This document shows positions 11,931 to 23,989 of a DNA stretch of 64,000 nucleotides, piece by piece; position 1 is the first letter of the stretch, and each line of letters opens with the position of its first letter. This DNA comes from Sphagnum magellanicum (taxonomy: Eukaryota > Streptophyta > Sphagnopsida > Sphagnales > Sphagnaceae): NCBI GenBank assembly GCA_021904315.1, contig CM038919.1, forward strand, positions 12,021,666-12,085,665. Direction: 5' to 3'. Below the pieces are notes generated by a model, which had not been told where the DNA came from, searched no databases, and worked only from the letters and a program-made list of their open reading frames with translations. Made by a program: the position numbers and the translations under genes.

Positions 11931-13846
11931 TCAACTTTTGTTTTGGAGACTATACAAAAACCCCACTTTTTACCCATAGTTTTTCCATTAGAATTTTTGT
12001 TTTTTTTCTTTCTGCTCACAAAGTGTCAGCCATTTTCAAGCATCTTGCAAGTTTAGTAGTAGCCCTGACAAAGTCACAGCCATGTGTGTTGATATTATTA
12101 CTGTGGGGAATGTCACTGGGAAGTAAGTCATTTGTAGAAGGCTGCAACCTCAATCTGATATTTATTGTACCATTGTAGCAGGATGTCTACAATGGGGACT
12201 TGAAAGTCATTGCCCAAGGATGAAGCATGGTTCTTCCACTACCCATGTGCACAGATTTCAGCAAAGGCTGGATTCTGGTTTTCAGAATGTGTTTTTCATG
12301 CTTACAGTCAGGTGCACCTCAATTTCTTTCAAGAGAAGATCATTGTGTCAGGCTATCTGAGCATGGGTGCACCTTGATTTCCTTCAAGAGTAAATCTTCC
12401 CTTGTCAGGATGTCTGAGCCATGGGTGCAGCTCAATTTCCTTAACTCTTAACATCCAGGCTACCTAGTTCACTCTAGTTTCTGTGGGGGATGACTCCAGA
12501 ACCATCGGATATCCTCCTCCCTTAGTAAAGTTTTGTGTTGCCAGAGAGCTAAAGTTTCATTGTGTAAATTCTCTAGTCTTTAATGTTGCAGTTGGAACAG
12601 TGAGCAAACTCTGCTCCAATCAGCTTGACAGTGATGTGCACTAAGCACCAGGAGCTGATGATGGCAGTGTGGTTGTGATGGTGGTTGGTTTGCTGCCATA
12701 CACTTGTTGTGCTGTTGAAGCTCCCTAACTATTAACTTGTAAGCTGCCAGACAACTTGATCACAGAAGGGTTTTCTGGACCTTGTGATGAAAGGCTTTTA
12801 AGCGGTGTACCAGATTCTTCTTGTTGGATTCTTCAGTTTGCTTGTTGCTTCTTGAGTTTGCTGCTTTGTGTTGTACTGGAAATGTTTCCCATCAAGCTTT
12901 TCAAATCAAATGAACAATGCAATCACAGATAGGGCCTGTGAGACATGCTTGCATGTTGCAAAGCTAGAAAGGTAAAGAAAGGGGGGTTGGTGATTTGTGC
13001 AACATGGAGGTCTGTTGCTGAGAGATTTCTGCTAATTCCAAGAACAAGACCTTTCTTGAGAGTTGTTGAGGATGGGAGACAAAATCAAAGTTGAGGAAAA
13101 GGAGACAGAATTGAAGGAGGAAGGAAGAAACTCTCTTGGCCTCCAGTGGGAGCTCAAAAAACCAAAGTTGCTCAGCAATTCCAACTACAAGCATTGAGAA
13201 ATGACATTGAAAAACATCTGGCAGGAAATGTGGAAGAGAGTACTATGCATCAAGAGAGTTTCTCTACAGAGATGGGAGTGCAAAGTAATTTTTTTGGTTT
13301 CTTCCACAAGCGTTTCTTCCAAGCACTGAGCGTCAAACTCTAATAAAAGAGCTTTACATACTTTACACTCCAAACAGTGAGCTTGAAACCGAACCACAGG
13401 CCTGCAGTCTGTAAACTGAGTTTGATGCAAATGAGAATCAACAGATCCATGCAACACGTGCTTCATGAAATTGCCCTCAGAAATTCCAGAGAAGCCAAAT
13501 ACGTAGAGTTGGAGCTGGAACGATCAGCGAGCTTGCCGGAAGGTCCGATTGTTGCTAAGGTTTCAGGTTTTAGGGTTTGAGGATTTTGGTTGAGAGAAGT
13601 GGAGAGAGACCGAGAGGATTCAGAGAGGGTCTCTCGCACAATAGTTGTTCGGCAGCCAAGTCGGGATCTCGCTCGCGATTGCAGCAGTTCCAAGAGCCCG
13701 GGACTCCGACCCACCCAAGAGCTCATATGCGGCTTTCAAACCAGACGACTTTCGCTTTGGGTGGGAAGAGATTTCCGCAAACTTGAGAAGAGTGTTGCTC
13801 CTCCGTTTGCAGGCCTTACAACAGATCGATCTTCCGGGCTTTACTC
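11931..13846. other. Spacer between apyrase and zinc-finger genes
   Basis: The first part should be the apyrase 3' UTR (its end is not determined), with a threefold degenerate repeat near 12300-12445. The last 300-400 bases (about 13450-13846), with more CG and a TTTAGGGTTTGAGG telo-box-like word near 13570, look like the promoter and leader of the next gene. I see no supported gene between; open frames near 13146 and 13590 lack motifs or matching splice sites. Confidence 0.55.
12300..12445. repeat. Threefold degenerate repeat, about 56-bp unit
   Basis: Three tandem copies of a unit beginning GGTGCACCTCAATTTC start at 12311, 12366 and 12424. Each carries a following TTTCAAGAG or similar word and a GTCAGG.T.TCTGAGC block. 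It lies just downstream of the apyrase stop, possibly inside the 3' UTR. Confidence 0.7.
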
Positions 13847-16800
13847 ATGGCTACCCCAACAAATTTCTACAAGAATTCCGCTTACGCATACGCTCGCGAA
13901 TTCGATCTCTCTTCGGTTCTTGACAATCTGCATGGTACCTACAAGAGCCCTCTCTCTCAAACCCTAATTGCATGTGATGATCCGAGACTTGCCTGATTCT
14001 TGAGTTTCTGCATCCTGATGTAATCTTGGGTTGCTGCGAGACTCCGTGTTCGCTCGGCTTGATGCAGCAGCAGCAGCAGAAACAAACAATAGCTGCTGTG
14101 ATAATTGCCAGGCTTCTTGCTGGTTTTAGGGTTCTTCACAGGTTTAGAGTATCTTCTTTTCGACGTTTGGGCAACAGAAGAACATCTTCTTGGGTCGCTC
14201 TCAGTTCTTGGGTTGTAGAGTTCAGCCAGGATCTGAATTTCCATTCAATGGAAAACAGAGTAGGAATTGCAGACTTGGCGAAAGGACAATGAAGAAGACA
14301 TCACTAAGAAACAAACAGATTTGGATTCATACTGTGAAGCTCAGAAAATAAGTATCTGTGTTTTCATGTCTATGCTGCAGCATACAGGCTTGCAACTGGG
14401 GCTGCTGCTGCTCCTGAAGCAGCAGGAAGAGATAAGGAGCCTGGCAGCTTTGAAGCTGCCCAGAAAGTGGAAACAACAAAACGCAGTACCTCCCGACATC
14501 AGCATGGCTCTCACAGTGAGCAAAGCACATCTACATCACCTTCTATTCTGTTGCTGAAACTTTTCACTTCTTGCATTGCATCAATGAACATTCTTTCTTT
14601 TGGCTCTGTGACTTCTTCATGGTGCATGCACCAATTCTGGTAGGTTGGATTTCATCTTTCCTCTGGAGATTTATGTGACAGAAGCTTAGCAAGGCAGACA
14701 TAATCTTGTGAAGAATAGGATCTGAATCACAACATGCTAGATATTTGCAGGAGATATTCTTCTTCCATTGTTGACAGTTTTTCTGCTATTGCAGCACTTG
14801 GTGTTCTGTGTGGTGAAGTGCATCTTGTTTTGTTGGCTGAAATGCAGGGCGGCATGAAGGAAAGCACTATCACCCATATTGTCAGCTCAAAACAGCAGCA
14901 AGAAACTCTGCGGACTGCATCACCCAGCTGGAAACCCATGGCCAAAGCTCCAGGTGCAAGCTCTGGACCCTACAATATTCTTATGTTAGGCAGATTGCAA
15001 GTGCCAGGGGTAATCACTTAGGAGTGTGTTGGAAATCTGTTGAAACTTTTTCATTCTGGCAATCCTATGAATTTGCAAGCACTTCCTTACTCTGAATGAC
15101 CACACTAGATCTCTCAGGATACATGACTGCATGTGTCCTTTCTGTCAAGAACCCATGTACACTGTTTTCCTGAAAAGTGTCACAAAACTAGTTCTGCACC
15201 TTTGAGCCCATCATCAAGCTTTTTTCCTTGCAAGAAGTGCTCACTTTGTAATGGTTTTGTTTCTAACATGGTTGCATAGGATATTGCAGAGCTCCAAAGT
15301 TTTACTCATCATGTTCATGAATGTGTCTTGGTGAGTAGCAGAGTTTCAAAAACAGAACAGAGGATACTTACACATCTCACTTTGTGTATTGCTTATTTGT
15401 CTTTAGGGAGGTAGCCATGCCAGAGCTTGAAAGTATGGGCCATTGGAACCAAAGCAAGGTCTCTCAAGGACGGGTATTTTTCTTTCCTGTCTAAAAAGCT
15501 CCAAGTGATTTTTCTATTCATAGTGAGAGTGTGCAATGCATTGGCTGGACAGACTGCTGCAAGTAATTATTGTAAGGCTGAAAAGAGGCAGTGATATGCA
15601 GTCAAATGCTTATCATTCAATACTATACTATACTATTCTTCTTCTTCTTCTTCTTCTTTTACTGTAATGTAAAGCTGATTATACAACAGAACAGAAACAC
15701 CTAGGAATGGACACTGTATGCTGATTGCTGTTTGTCATGACAGGCCACATCTGTCATGGGGTTTGATCCATACAACATGAAATCTGGTAAGCAGGGATCT
15801 CCTCAGCACCTCTAGAAGGATGAGCCAAGAAATTCAAGTGAGGTTTTCTTAGTTGTCCAGGCTGTGATTGCAATCATCTTTGGACTTGGTGCTTCATCTA
15901 TGATATCAGTCTGCAATTGAGTTTGTTTTGAACATGGGTTTTGTTTTGCTGTACTATGTGGTTCATGCAGCAGTAGTTCTATTGATCAAGATGTCTAGAC
16001 ATGGGTGCCTGTGGAACTTACTTTGAAAGATGAGATCTGTGATGTGTTTTCCAGATGAGGAGGTGCCATTGAAAGTTGGGAGGGTCAAGTTGCAGAAACC
16101 AGACACAATTGGGTCATCTATCTTTGGCTTTGATCCACAACAAGAGAGCTCCAGTGACGAGGACAGCAAGATCAGTACACATACCAAACATGCAGATGAC
16201 CTGTGCCCTCTGCCAGTTGAGGTCTGTACTGGTGTTGTTTGCATTACTTGATCCTTTTCTGTATTATTATCCATAGAGATTGGAAGGTTGATGAGAGCAG
16301 GTGTCTAAAGTCTGTTGATGTTTGCAGTCTTCTACAGAGGAGGTTGTTGTGAAGAGGAGATCAGACCAGCGGTTTGCTGCTCCTGGTGAACCTACATGTG
16401 CTATCTGTGGACGTTTTGGAGCCTACATCTGTGATGAGGTCTGTACATGATCTGTACCATGTTCTCTTCCATTTCCTCCATTAAACCTGCATCCAGAAAA
16501 CTATGGACTTCTGAGTCCTTGATTTTGATGATGCCTTTGTTGCAGCTTATGATGCTGTGCATTGATATTATTGTGTGTATGATCTGGTGTGGCTGGGGAA
16601 GACAGAAGATGACGTGTGCAGCCTGGAATGCAAGCATGAGCTTTTGCAACAGCAAGCTGAAGCTCATGCACAGGTATTATGTCTTTTACAAATTTTGAAA
16701 GTGAAGCACTGAGCCATCTTTTGGTCTCCCTTTCATTTAAGTGCTTCTGACCATTCCATTCCTCTTGTGGTAGGTTCTCCAATATAACCATTGAATGTGG

Positions 16801-19417
16801 TGGCAGGCAGCAGCAGAGGCAGGGACCTCATTTGTGGCGCCTGTAACACCAGTTGGAGCTCTGCAACTGCCAGAAATGGAGATTGATAAATGGGATTACA
16901 AGAAGCATCGATGGACTTATCGCCATAGTAGTCTTTCAACCTTCCGATGGTAACACTGTCTGTTTCACTGAACTCCCCTTTCTTCTTTGTCTCTGCTCTC
17001 TTTGTTGGAACTCTATCCATAGTCCTCATGTGTACAACATAGACAATTACTGATAACTGCTCTCCTGTGTGTATGTGTGTGTGTGGACTCAGTTGGAAGT
17101 GCAAGCGGCCTGGGCATCTTCCTGATGATTGTGTTGTCACAATGGCGATTCCAGCTCCCTCACCTGCAAATCCAACTCTTTATCAGGTGTAAATATTGCT
17201 TGATTATTCTGGGCTCATTGCGACCTTAGAAAATGGTCATTGCTGAAAGATCTCTCTCTGGGTTCAGGCTAGTTTTACTGCATAGTAGTCAACCATTATA
17301 CTACTTGCTGAACTGATTTCCAGAAGAAGAGTGGGAGCCTAGTGTGTCTCCTTCAGATCCATAACAGGCAAAGTAACCACCCTTGTTATGGCTGTTAGGA
17401 GATTTACAGTTTCAAAAGGATGCAGTACTAGTCCCAGCAGACTCATGCTAGATCATAAACTGACATTGTAAAATACACCATACTTTAGTCCTGTTAAGGA
17501 TCCACAAAAAGTGTTTGTTTCTCACCTATCTTGATCTCTGATTTGTTGATGTTCAGATTCCAGCAGAGCAGAAGCGTCGGGAGGTCTGTCCAAGAGCAGA
17601 GCTTCGTGCCCTGTATAAGAGGTATCTTCCTCTACCTTCACCTACCGTAGCAGAGATATTTTTCTAAGACATTGCTTTTGAAGGAAAAAGCAGCACTGTT
17701 CATGGACTTTGCTGGAACCCATCTGTCAGTTTTGCTACATTCTTACTGCCCTATGGCTGGATGACCTCCATGAAATCCGGTTTTTTGCCACTGTTCTGTA
17801 TAGATCAGATTTGGGCAGGAAAGAATTGTATGTTCACATCATGTTCCTTTTGTTGTCATGTGTATGTTCTGTTCCTGCTGCCTCGTATTTCTGACGTGGT
17901 GGTGGTACTTTTTTTATGATGTTACAATACAGATGTAAGCAAATAGGAGCAGGGGCCAATAGCTCGACATGTGGAAAATGTGGGACCCGTTTCAACCTGG
18001 CCTTTTGCTTGGACTGCAGCAAAAGCTTTTGTGATAGGTGGGTGCACGACAGAGCAAAAAATTGTCCACATTCCTGAATTCTGAAATTAGTGTTTGGCAC
18101 ATATCAGTTTCACACAAGTTCTCTCTGGAAGCACATTGATATTTTCTTTAAGCATATCAGGTTTGTGCTGAAGAGGCTGCTGAGTTGAGGTGGGGTTGGG
18201 AATTTGCAGTCTGGGTCACTTGACACAGCATTTACAGGAAAATCCATCTCACCGTCAGCTCTATTCCTTCAAGATGCAGCGGGCAGTAAGCAAAATACTT
18301 CAGCTTTTACCAATTTTGCAGTTGCCTGCTGCACATCTACTAGTTCCAAACTGGTTTTCATGTATCTGTGTAGAACAAGTTCTCTGAACAACTTTGTCAT
18401 CATTACATCATGTTTCTTGTACTGGATACAGACAACCTCAGAGCTTGGGTTTGGAATCTAGAGATGCGCTAGAGTAGCTAAAATATCTCCCTTGTTATGA
18501 TGATGTAGGTTAAGTGCTGCAATGGTCTGTGTCCTGTTGTGGACATGAGGAAACTATTTGCATGCAATTCATGTATGACAAAAGCTTTTGACAAATACTA
18601 CAGCATGTACAATGCCACATGGTAACATCTGTTTCCCTTACCTTCTTCTCTATTTATATCCCCAACGCATTTCCATGTGAAGCAGATGTATCTCCCCTTG
18701 ACTGGTTCTTTCTGTGGCTTCCTGAAGAAGTGTTAACCTTGCTGTTTTCTTCTTCATCGTGAGAATGGAGATTTCTCTATTCTTATGAAAGATATTCCAT
18801 GTGAAGCAGATGTCCATACCGATGTCTTTTCAGTGCTATCATGAGTATTCTGCTTGCAGATTAAAACCAATTGGGCATTCTGTCCAATTATTTCTCTCTT
18901 GCCACATGCTGACTTGGTCCAGAATGGAAGGTGATTTGCTTCTTGAAGTGTTCCAGCATTGAAAAGGGCTCACATTTTTGTGTGGTTGTGCAGGGAAGGG
19001 GGTGGCCTGAAGATGATCATCAATGCTGTCTGCTGTGATGATCATTTTGATTGGTATGCCTTTGTAGTAGCTCTCAATCCTACATCTCTCTACTTTTGTC
19101 TAGTAGTAGTTGTATGTTTCAAAGTGTGATGAGTGAGTGTGTCCGAAGCAAAGAAGTGCAACACTTTGGAGACAAGAACATACTTCGTAGGGTTGTGGGT
19201 TTTGCTAAAATGGTGCAGAAGGATTGTGTTACAGAAGGTATGGAATTTTTGCTATTTTCTGGAAAAGAATGATGACATGAATTTTTATGGCATTGCGTGT
19301 TGATTGTGCAGGCATCGGATGAATTGCCCACATGCAGATGTGGAAGAAAGTGGTTTTCTTATTAGTAAAGATGGATCGGATCTGTACAGAAGTCAGCTTA
19401 GCGAGTTTCTTTTCTGA
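13847..19417 (+). CDS. HIT-type zinc finger / CCHC zinc-knuckle protein
   Basis: Sixteen exons, 511 aa: 13847-13934, 14381-14515, 14848-14953, 15407-15458, 15744-15786, 16055-16221, 16328-16438, 16602-16673, 16807-16949, 17093-17186, 17557-17621, 17933-18037, 18210-18285, 18509-18621, 18994-19053, 19312-19417. Every phase fits and no stop interrupts. The N-terminus is MATPTNFYKNSAYAYAREF. A HIT-like finger CAICGRFGAYICDE..C..EC spans about 221-244, and a CCHC knuckle CWKCKRPGHLPDDC spans 306-319. A Cys cluster (CGKCGTRFNLAFCLDCSKSF, about 372-391) precedes a conserved-looking tail with VKCC, CNSCMTKAFDKYYSMY and CCDDHFDWHRMNCPHA. The layout matches plant proteins annotated as HIT-type zinc finger family (from memory, Arabidopsis At1g04945). 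The first finger resembles that of the helicase DDX59/RH41, but there is no helicase domain. HIT fingers act in snoRNP assembly and chromatin complexes; the substrate of this protein is unknown. Exons 2-4 are the least certain part. Confidence 0.85.
15636..15658. repeat. (CTT)n microsatellite in zinc-finger gene intron 4
   Basis: A run of about seven CTT triplets follows a short TACTA repeat in the intron between exons 4 and 5. It is an ordinary intronic microsatellite. Confidence 0.8.
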
Positions 19418-20395
19418 TGCAGTGCAAGAAACGAAATTAGTGGTGGGTAGATTCTTTTATCCTTGAATGTTTGTAGAGCAATCCAAGATATGTAACATAG
19501 ATACAAATCAGAATTACTGATCTTTATGATCTGATTCTTTCTGGAGACTTGGGTCTTCTTAGTTCTGGCTGGAATTGGTGTTTCCCCTGAATGCCAGCAT
19601 GAACGAAGTAGGAACTGGATATATGCACATGTTTAAGCTGGAATTGCACATGTGTTTGAGCTTTTGCAACAGAAAAGAAAATAGATAACACTTGTTTGGG
19701 GGCTGGTGGGGGGCAGTTCCATTCATTCTGGTCTTCTGTTGGATTCCACCAACCTCATATTGAATGCTCTGTTCTTCACATTAAAGATGAAAAACTTAGT
19801 GAATTGCATCCACCAATTTTGTTGCTTTTTTTGGCAGAGATCACTCACTAGGGCTGCAAGTTGAAAGATTTTACAAATTTTGGTGTGCAAGATGAAGTCT
19901 TGTTGGACATGAAATTGTGCAATAAGCACACTTAAAATGCAAAAGGAAAATTTTCAAAATTCAAAATTATTATTTTTTAAATAAATAAATTTGGCACTCT
20001 CTCCCTAAGTGACATTTTTATTTTTAATTTTTATTTCCTTTCCTCATTTCTCAATTTTTGTGAGTTTCACTATGAAATTCAACACCGACTCATTTCTTCT
20101 ATTTTCAATAATTTCATAAGATATATTGAAACAAATAGAAGATGATCATGTGTTGTTCTCTTGAAGAAAATCTAAATTAAAAAAAGAAAATTTCAATTGA
20201 TTTTGAGAAAATTAACAATAGAAAAAAAAATAAAATGGACCCAATATGTCCCCATGATATTTTTAACATTAATTCGAATTAAATTTGATATTGACATACA
20301 TAATGATGAATTATATACATAAGTAACAAGTTGACATGTCGAATTATTGGCACGTCGAATCGTAATCTCCACTCCCCGCCCGACATCTCGTCGTC
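19418..20395. other. Spacer, 3' flank of zinc-finger gene to small gene
   Basis: The first few hundred bases should be the 3' UTR of the zinc-finger gene. From about 19940 to 20330 the DNA is AT-rich and CG-poor. From about 20340 it turns sharply CG-rich, marking the promoter of the next gene. No coding frame is supported. Confidence 0.6.
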
Positions 20396-20644
20396 TTATA
20401 TAAAACCCAACCCAGGTCCCGACGTTCCGACGACGTCCCGACACTCTCGTTCTCCTTTTCGTTTCCGACCTTCGAAGATTTTCCCGAGATCCGTGGCATT
20501 TTTGTTTTTCCTTGGAAACCAATTTGATCTTTCAATTTCTGGTTCTTTTTTTAAAAAATTTCCTCCTCATTTTTGGTCTCTGTCGGGAAGTGTTTGAGTT
20601 GTTTTTTTTTTTTGATAATTTTGTTTTAACAAAATTTTACGACC
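20340..20644 (+). promoter_or_regulatory. TATA promoter and leader of the small basic-protein gene
   Basis: A TATA box, TTATATAAAA at 20396-20405, lies in a short CG-dense patch (repeated CGACG and CCGACG words at 20410-20445). The patch stands out sharply from the AT-rich DNA on its left. Transcription would be expected to start about 30 bases downstream, near 20430-20440, giving a leader of about 200 bases with T-rich runs before the first ATG at 20645. The start site is inferred. Confidence 0.65.
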
Positions 20645-20728
20645 ATGGCAAGGAATTCCGTGAGCAGGAGCGGTGGGAAGAAGCGACACAAGAATGCTGC
20701 GGCGGGCGTGGTGAGAACAAGGTCATGA
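20645..20728 (+). CDS. Short basic upstream ORF (27 aa) overlapping the next start
   Basis: This is the first ATG after the TATA box, in good context (gaccATGG). It encodes 27 residues rich in Lys, Arg and Ser (MARNSVSRSGGKKRHKNAAA at its start) and then stops. Its TGA overlaps the ATG of the following frame as ATGA at 20725-20728, an arrangement compatible with reinitiation. It could instead be the true N-terminus, joined to later exons by a splice I did not find; the internal GTGAGA at about 20711 is a possible donor. I recognise no family. Confidence 0.4.
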   Translation: MARNSVSRSGGKKRHKNAAAGVVRTRS

Positions 20729-21266
20729 GCCCTGTAGTGAAGTTCGTGGACATGAGAGCCGCGGCGGGGCAGCGGATGAGCATTGTCGGTGCCAGGATAG
20801 GGGGAGAAAATGATTCACTTCCGAGCGAATCTTGCACTCGGATTCTACATCCTATTCATCCTGTGCGTCGCGTTGCGGCCGCCGAAGCTGCAAAGGAAAT
20901 GAAAGCCGCTGCTACAGGTAAACCGTAAACTACACTAGACAAAACATCTCATCAACATTCTCTACTCCTCTCAGGGGCCCTGTTTTCGTTGAGGCACACT
21001 GCTGGCTGTGGTGCTCTTTGCTAATTTTCTGCCACGATTATGAATCGGAGCTTTTGCAGTGCCGCCAGTCCTTATCTGATTAGCATCGCATTGTTTGATT
21101 TCTATTGTAACACTCGGTACATGTCCAATGTTGCATCTTGTTTGATATTTGATTGCCGGCTGCAGAGACGAGAAGGCAGAAAGAAGCACGAGCCAGAGAC
21201 AATGCGGCGAGACAACGTGCTGTGGTGCGTGCACGTCTAGCGTACAACATGGCCAGACATACGTAA
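20725..21266 (+). CDS. Small basic protein, unknown family (97 aa)
   Basis: Two exons, 20725-20917 and 21166-21266, join in phase (ACAG/gtaaac to tgcag/AGACG) to give 97 aa. The N-terminal part begins MSPVVKFVDMRAAAGQRMS; the middle has ILHPIHPVRRVAAAEAAKEM; the tail (ETRRQKEARARDNAARQR and on to a TAA at 21264) is an Arg/Ala-rich, probably helical and nucleic-acid- or membrane-binding segment. The first exon sits in a CG-rich island like the other gene starts here, and the frame stays open across the splice. I do not recognise the family. If translation begins only at the ATG at 20645, this frame would depend on reinitiation or leaky scanning. Confidence 0.5.
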
Positions 21267-21700
21267 CACAATGTTGCGAGGCGCTGGCAAAATGCAAATA
21301 ATTGCCTTTTACGTAGGTATCATCTTGATCTTCTTCGTACATGACATGCTGCAATTGCAGCATTTCTGTTTTATCCTTTTGCTCAGAAATATAACATACC
21401 ACGCCATACATAATTTCGGATGTGGAAATTGTAGGCGCCTGCCTGTTCAGCCAATACATTCAATCGTTAGCGGCTCCTGTACATCTAACGTCTACTGCTT
21501 TTGACTCTAGCCCTCTTGTGTTGTACAAGCGTGCAATTGAGAGGAAATCATAGCATGCCTAAGCAGTGATAAAGCCCTTGATGTGTAGAAACTGCATTTT
21601 TACCATCAAACTTGTGTTGGCTCATGTGTTACATATATGTTGAAGCTTACACATCCATGTACTTGTGCTGGGGCTAGTTGCAAAGCTCATAGTTAGAAGG

Positions 21701-21724
21701 GAGAGAGAGAGAGAGAGAGAGAGA
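21701..21724. repeat. (GA)12 microsatellite
   Basis: Twelve uninterrupted GA dinucleotides, about 430 bases downstream of the small gene's stop. It is an ordinary microsatellite. Confidence 0.9.
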
Positions 21725-22495
21725 AATGTTGCATACATCCACAGATGTCTATTGGGGTTGTTGCAAAGTTCGCCAACTAGAGAGTCGAAGATGTGAGAGA
21801 TGAAAAGGTTGCGAAATGCATAGATTGCTACCGAGGTCAGTTGCTAATAATGTAGCTTTGAAGTTTGCCAGTTGGAAAGATAGAGAGAGGCCTATCCATG
21901 TACATGCACACTCTCTTATATGGGCATGGCTAGGAGAGGCTTTTCGAGACTAGTTGGGAAGAATTTGTGTGTACATTATGTTTCTAAACTTACAAAAATC
22001 AACATTTCACCAATAGTGTATTGTTAATAGACATTTGCCAATGATTATCTATCTAGCTTGGTCATTGTCTTGCCTATGCTACTTGATATTTTGCCATTTG
22101 CATTTGCTTTGAATGAATAGACATCCTTCAAGTACCTACAACGAATCTTAACTTGTTTCAAAACCTTTCCACTGGCATACAACCTCCAGTGTAACCTGGG
22201 CAACAGTGAGATCTCTGCTGGATCATCCATCCTTGATAACTTTTTGATGGCCACAATGCAAAATTCAGATGGGATTGGATATCTCTGACCTAGACCATAT
22301 CTGAGATTTGAACTCAAAAGAGCTCTTTGATCTCAAAGAAGAGAAAGTTCTAGTGTGTAGAGGTTTCAACTTTTCAGGAAGCCATTGAAGGGCACCTCTC
22401 ACCTATGTTGTCTAAGAGACCAGAAGATTCCCACTTAGAAAGTGTGGAGTTAACCAGTCGCAATGCAATCCTTTGGGAGTGCTGAGAAGTTGAGA

Positions 22496-22768
22496 TTCAA
22501 CCAAGTGAAAGGCTCAATGTCAGCTCAATGAATAAAATGGACATGGGCCTAAAGGGTATGAAGTCTTCATTCACGGTGAAGCTGCATGAAGCCAATTTGT
22601 TCCTTATTGCACCACACAGGCATTGGGACTCCAGCACCAAGTGTAAGAAATTCACACGCAGCTCAATAAATTAAACAGACACGGGCAACACTGCAGTGAT
22701 GTTCAGACTCCACCAAGTGTGAGGATTTCACAGTCAGCTCAAATATGAACGGGTCTAGAGGGTACCTA
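22496..22768. repeat. Three diverged copies of a ~65-bp unit
   Basis: Copies at about 22496-22560, 22628-22690 and 22706-22768 share CACCAAGTGTGAGGATTTCA and, further on, CAGCTCAATAAAT and ACATGGG-type words. Spacing is unequal, so this is a dispersed triplication and not a regular array. No family is assigned. Confidence 0.5.
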
Positions 22769-23989
22769 AGGGTTTTTGTAGCAAATTTGAATGCTGATTT
22801 GTACCATGTCACAATGGTCACAATTTCATTAACCAATTTCCAAGAATATTGTAAAATTCCAGTGGACTGCTCAACAATAGCAGACAAATGAGTGCAATGG
22901 CAGAAATCTTCAGTCACAAGAGTTTTCCGAACAGAAAGTACCACAGTGTACTTCCTCTATGAAGTCTAATGTACAAATTACAGAATCACCAGAAATACTC
23001 AGACATCACAGCAATTAACTAAGTGTTGTCCCTCAAGTGATACAAAACTCAATTCACACAATTAAAGCACTTTATTTAGCATTCAAAGAATGCAATGGAT
23101 TAAACATAACCTGCCAACCAAAACCTTAGAAATCAGTCTCAACTACTTGACAAGTTTACAAACATGACATACACATCTTCATTGTAAAAAACCCAAAAAA
23201 ACCACAACAGCAAATAGGCTGGTCGACAACAATGGTCAAATCCATCCAACATTTTCAGTACAAAGAAACATGCCAGTGACATACAAACATTCTGGCTGAT
23301 CCTGGTCAATACTATGGCCCAACAACTCCCCCCCAAAACAGAAAAAGTTATTCCTACCACTAGTGTTAGATCAGCAGGTCTTTGGAATTAGCATGTACAG
23401 AGAGAGCTCGATAGAAATCAATGGACCATGGCAGCCTCTACTTACTAAACCAACAAGTCACTGGCTGCCATCATCCCATGACCAGAGAGTATGTTTCAGA
23501 CGTTTTAATTGGTCACAGAGCCAAAAGAAAACTACATCCAAACTCCCAAACCTACTACCATACAACCCTTCTTTCTTTGACTGTGTGCCTTTTTGAAAGA
23601 AGCATGTCTAATCGACAAATCCAATGCACAAACTTCAAATTTGCTGGGTTATGGCCCGAAAGCAGAGGCAAACAAACTGTCAGTCCTTCCCAAAGCTGCA
23701 ACACATCCTTCCCACTACCCTCCAGTTTTGAAAGCAAGCTGCTGCCCTTGGTAGCAGTGAGCCTCTGATGCCTGGCCATCAGCACCTTTGTTGATAATCT
23801 GTTCCCAAGACTAGTGGTACATTTGCAGTCTTCATCCCTTGATATTCCTTCCCAATTCTCTTCCTTATGTCTCTGTCCCTATCCTTGACAGTAAATCTTT
23901 ACTATTTCAAGTTTTCTGGCAATCCCCAAAAAAATGGCAAAATAACTTGTGGTTTGCATTCTTTGTTATCATCCTCTGTACCTTGTTTT

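Larger units (their letters stand above)
21267..23989. other. Convergent spacer between small gene and NF-YB
   Basis: No supported gene lies here. The region holds a (GA)12 tract, a threefold dispersed repeat, and at its right end the presumed 3' UTR of NF-YB, which runs leftward from 23989. Base composition is intermediate, unlike the AT-rich deserts. Confidence 0.6.

Noticed and set aside
13146-13466. Possible gene near 13.1-13.5 kb
   Set aside because: Overlapping short frames on both strands, none with motifs or consistent splice sites; best read as spacer and leader.
18038-18080. Zinc-finger protein ending at 18077 by reading through exon 12
   Set aside because: Splicing at 18037 to 18210 gives GHLTQHLQENPSHRQLY and five more in-phase Cys/His-rich exons.
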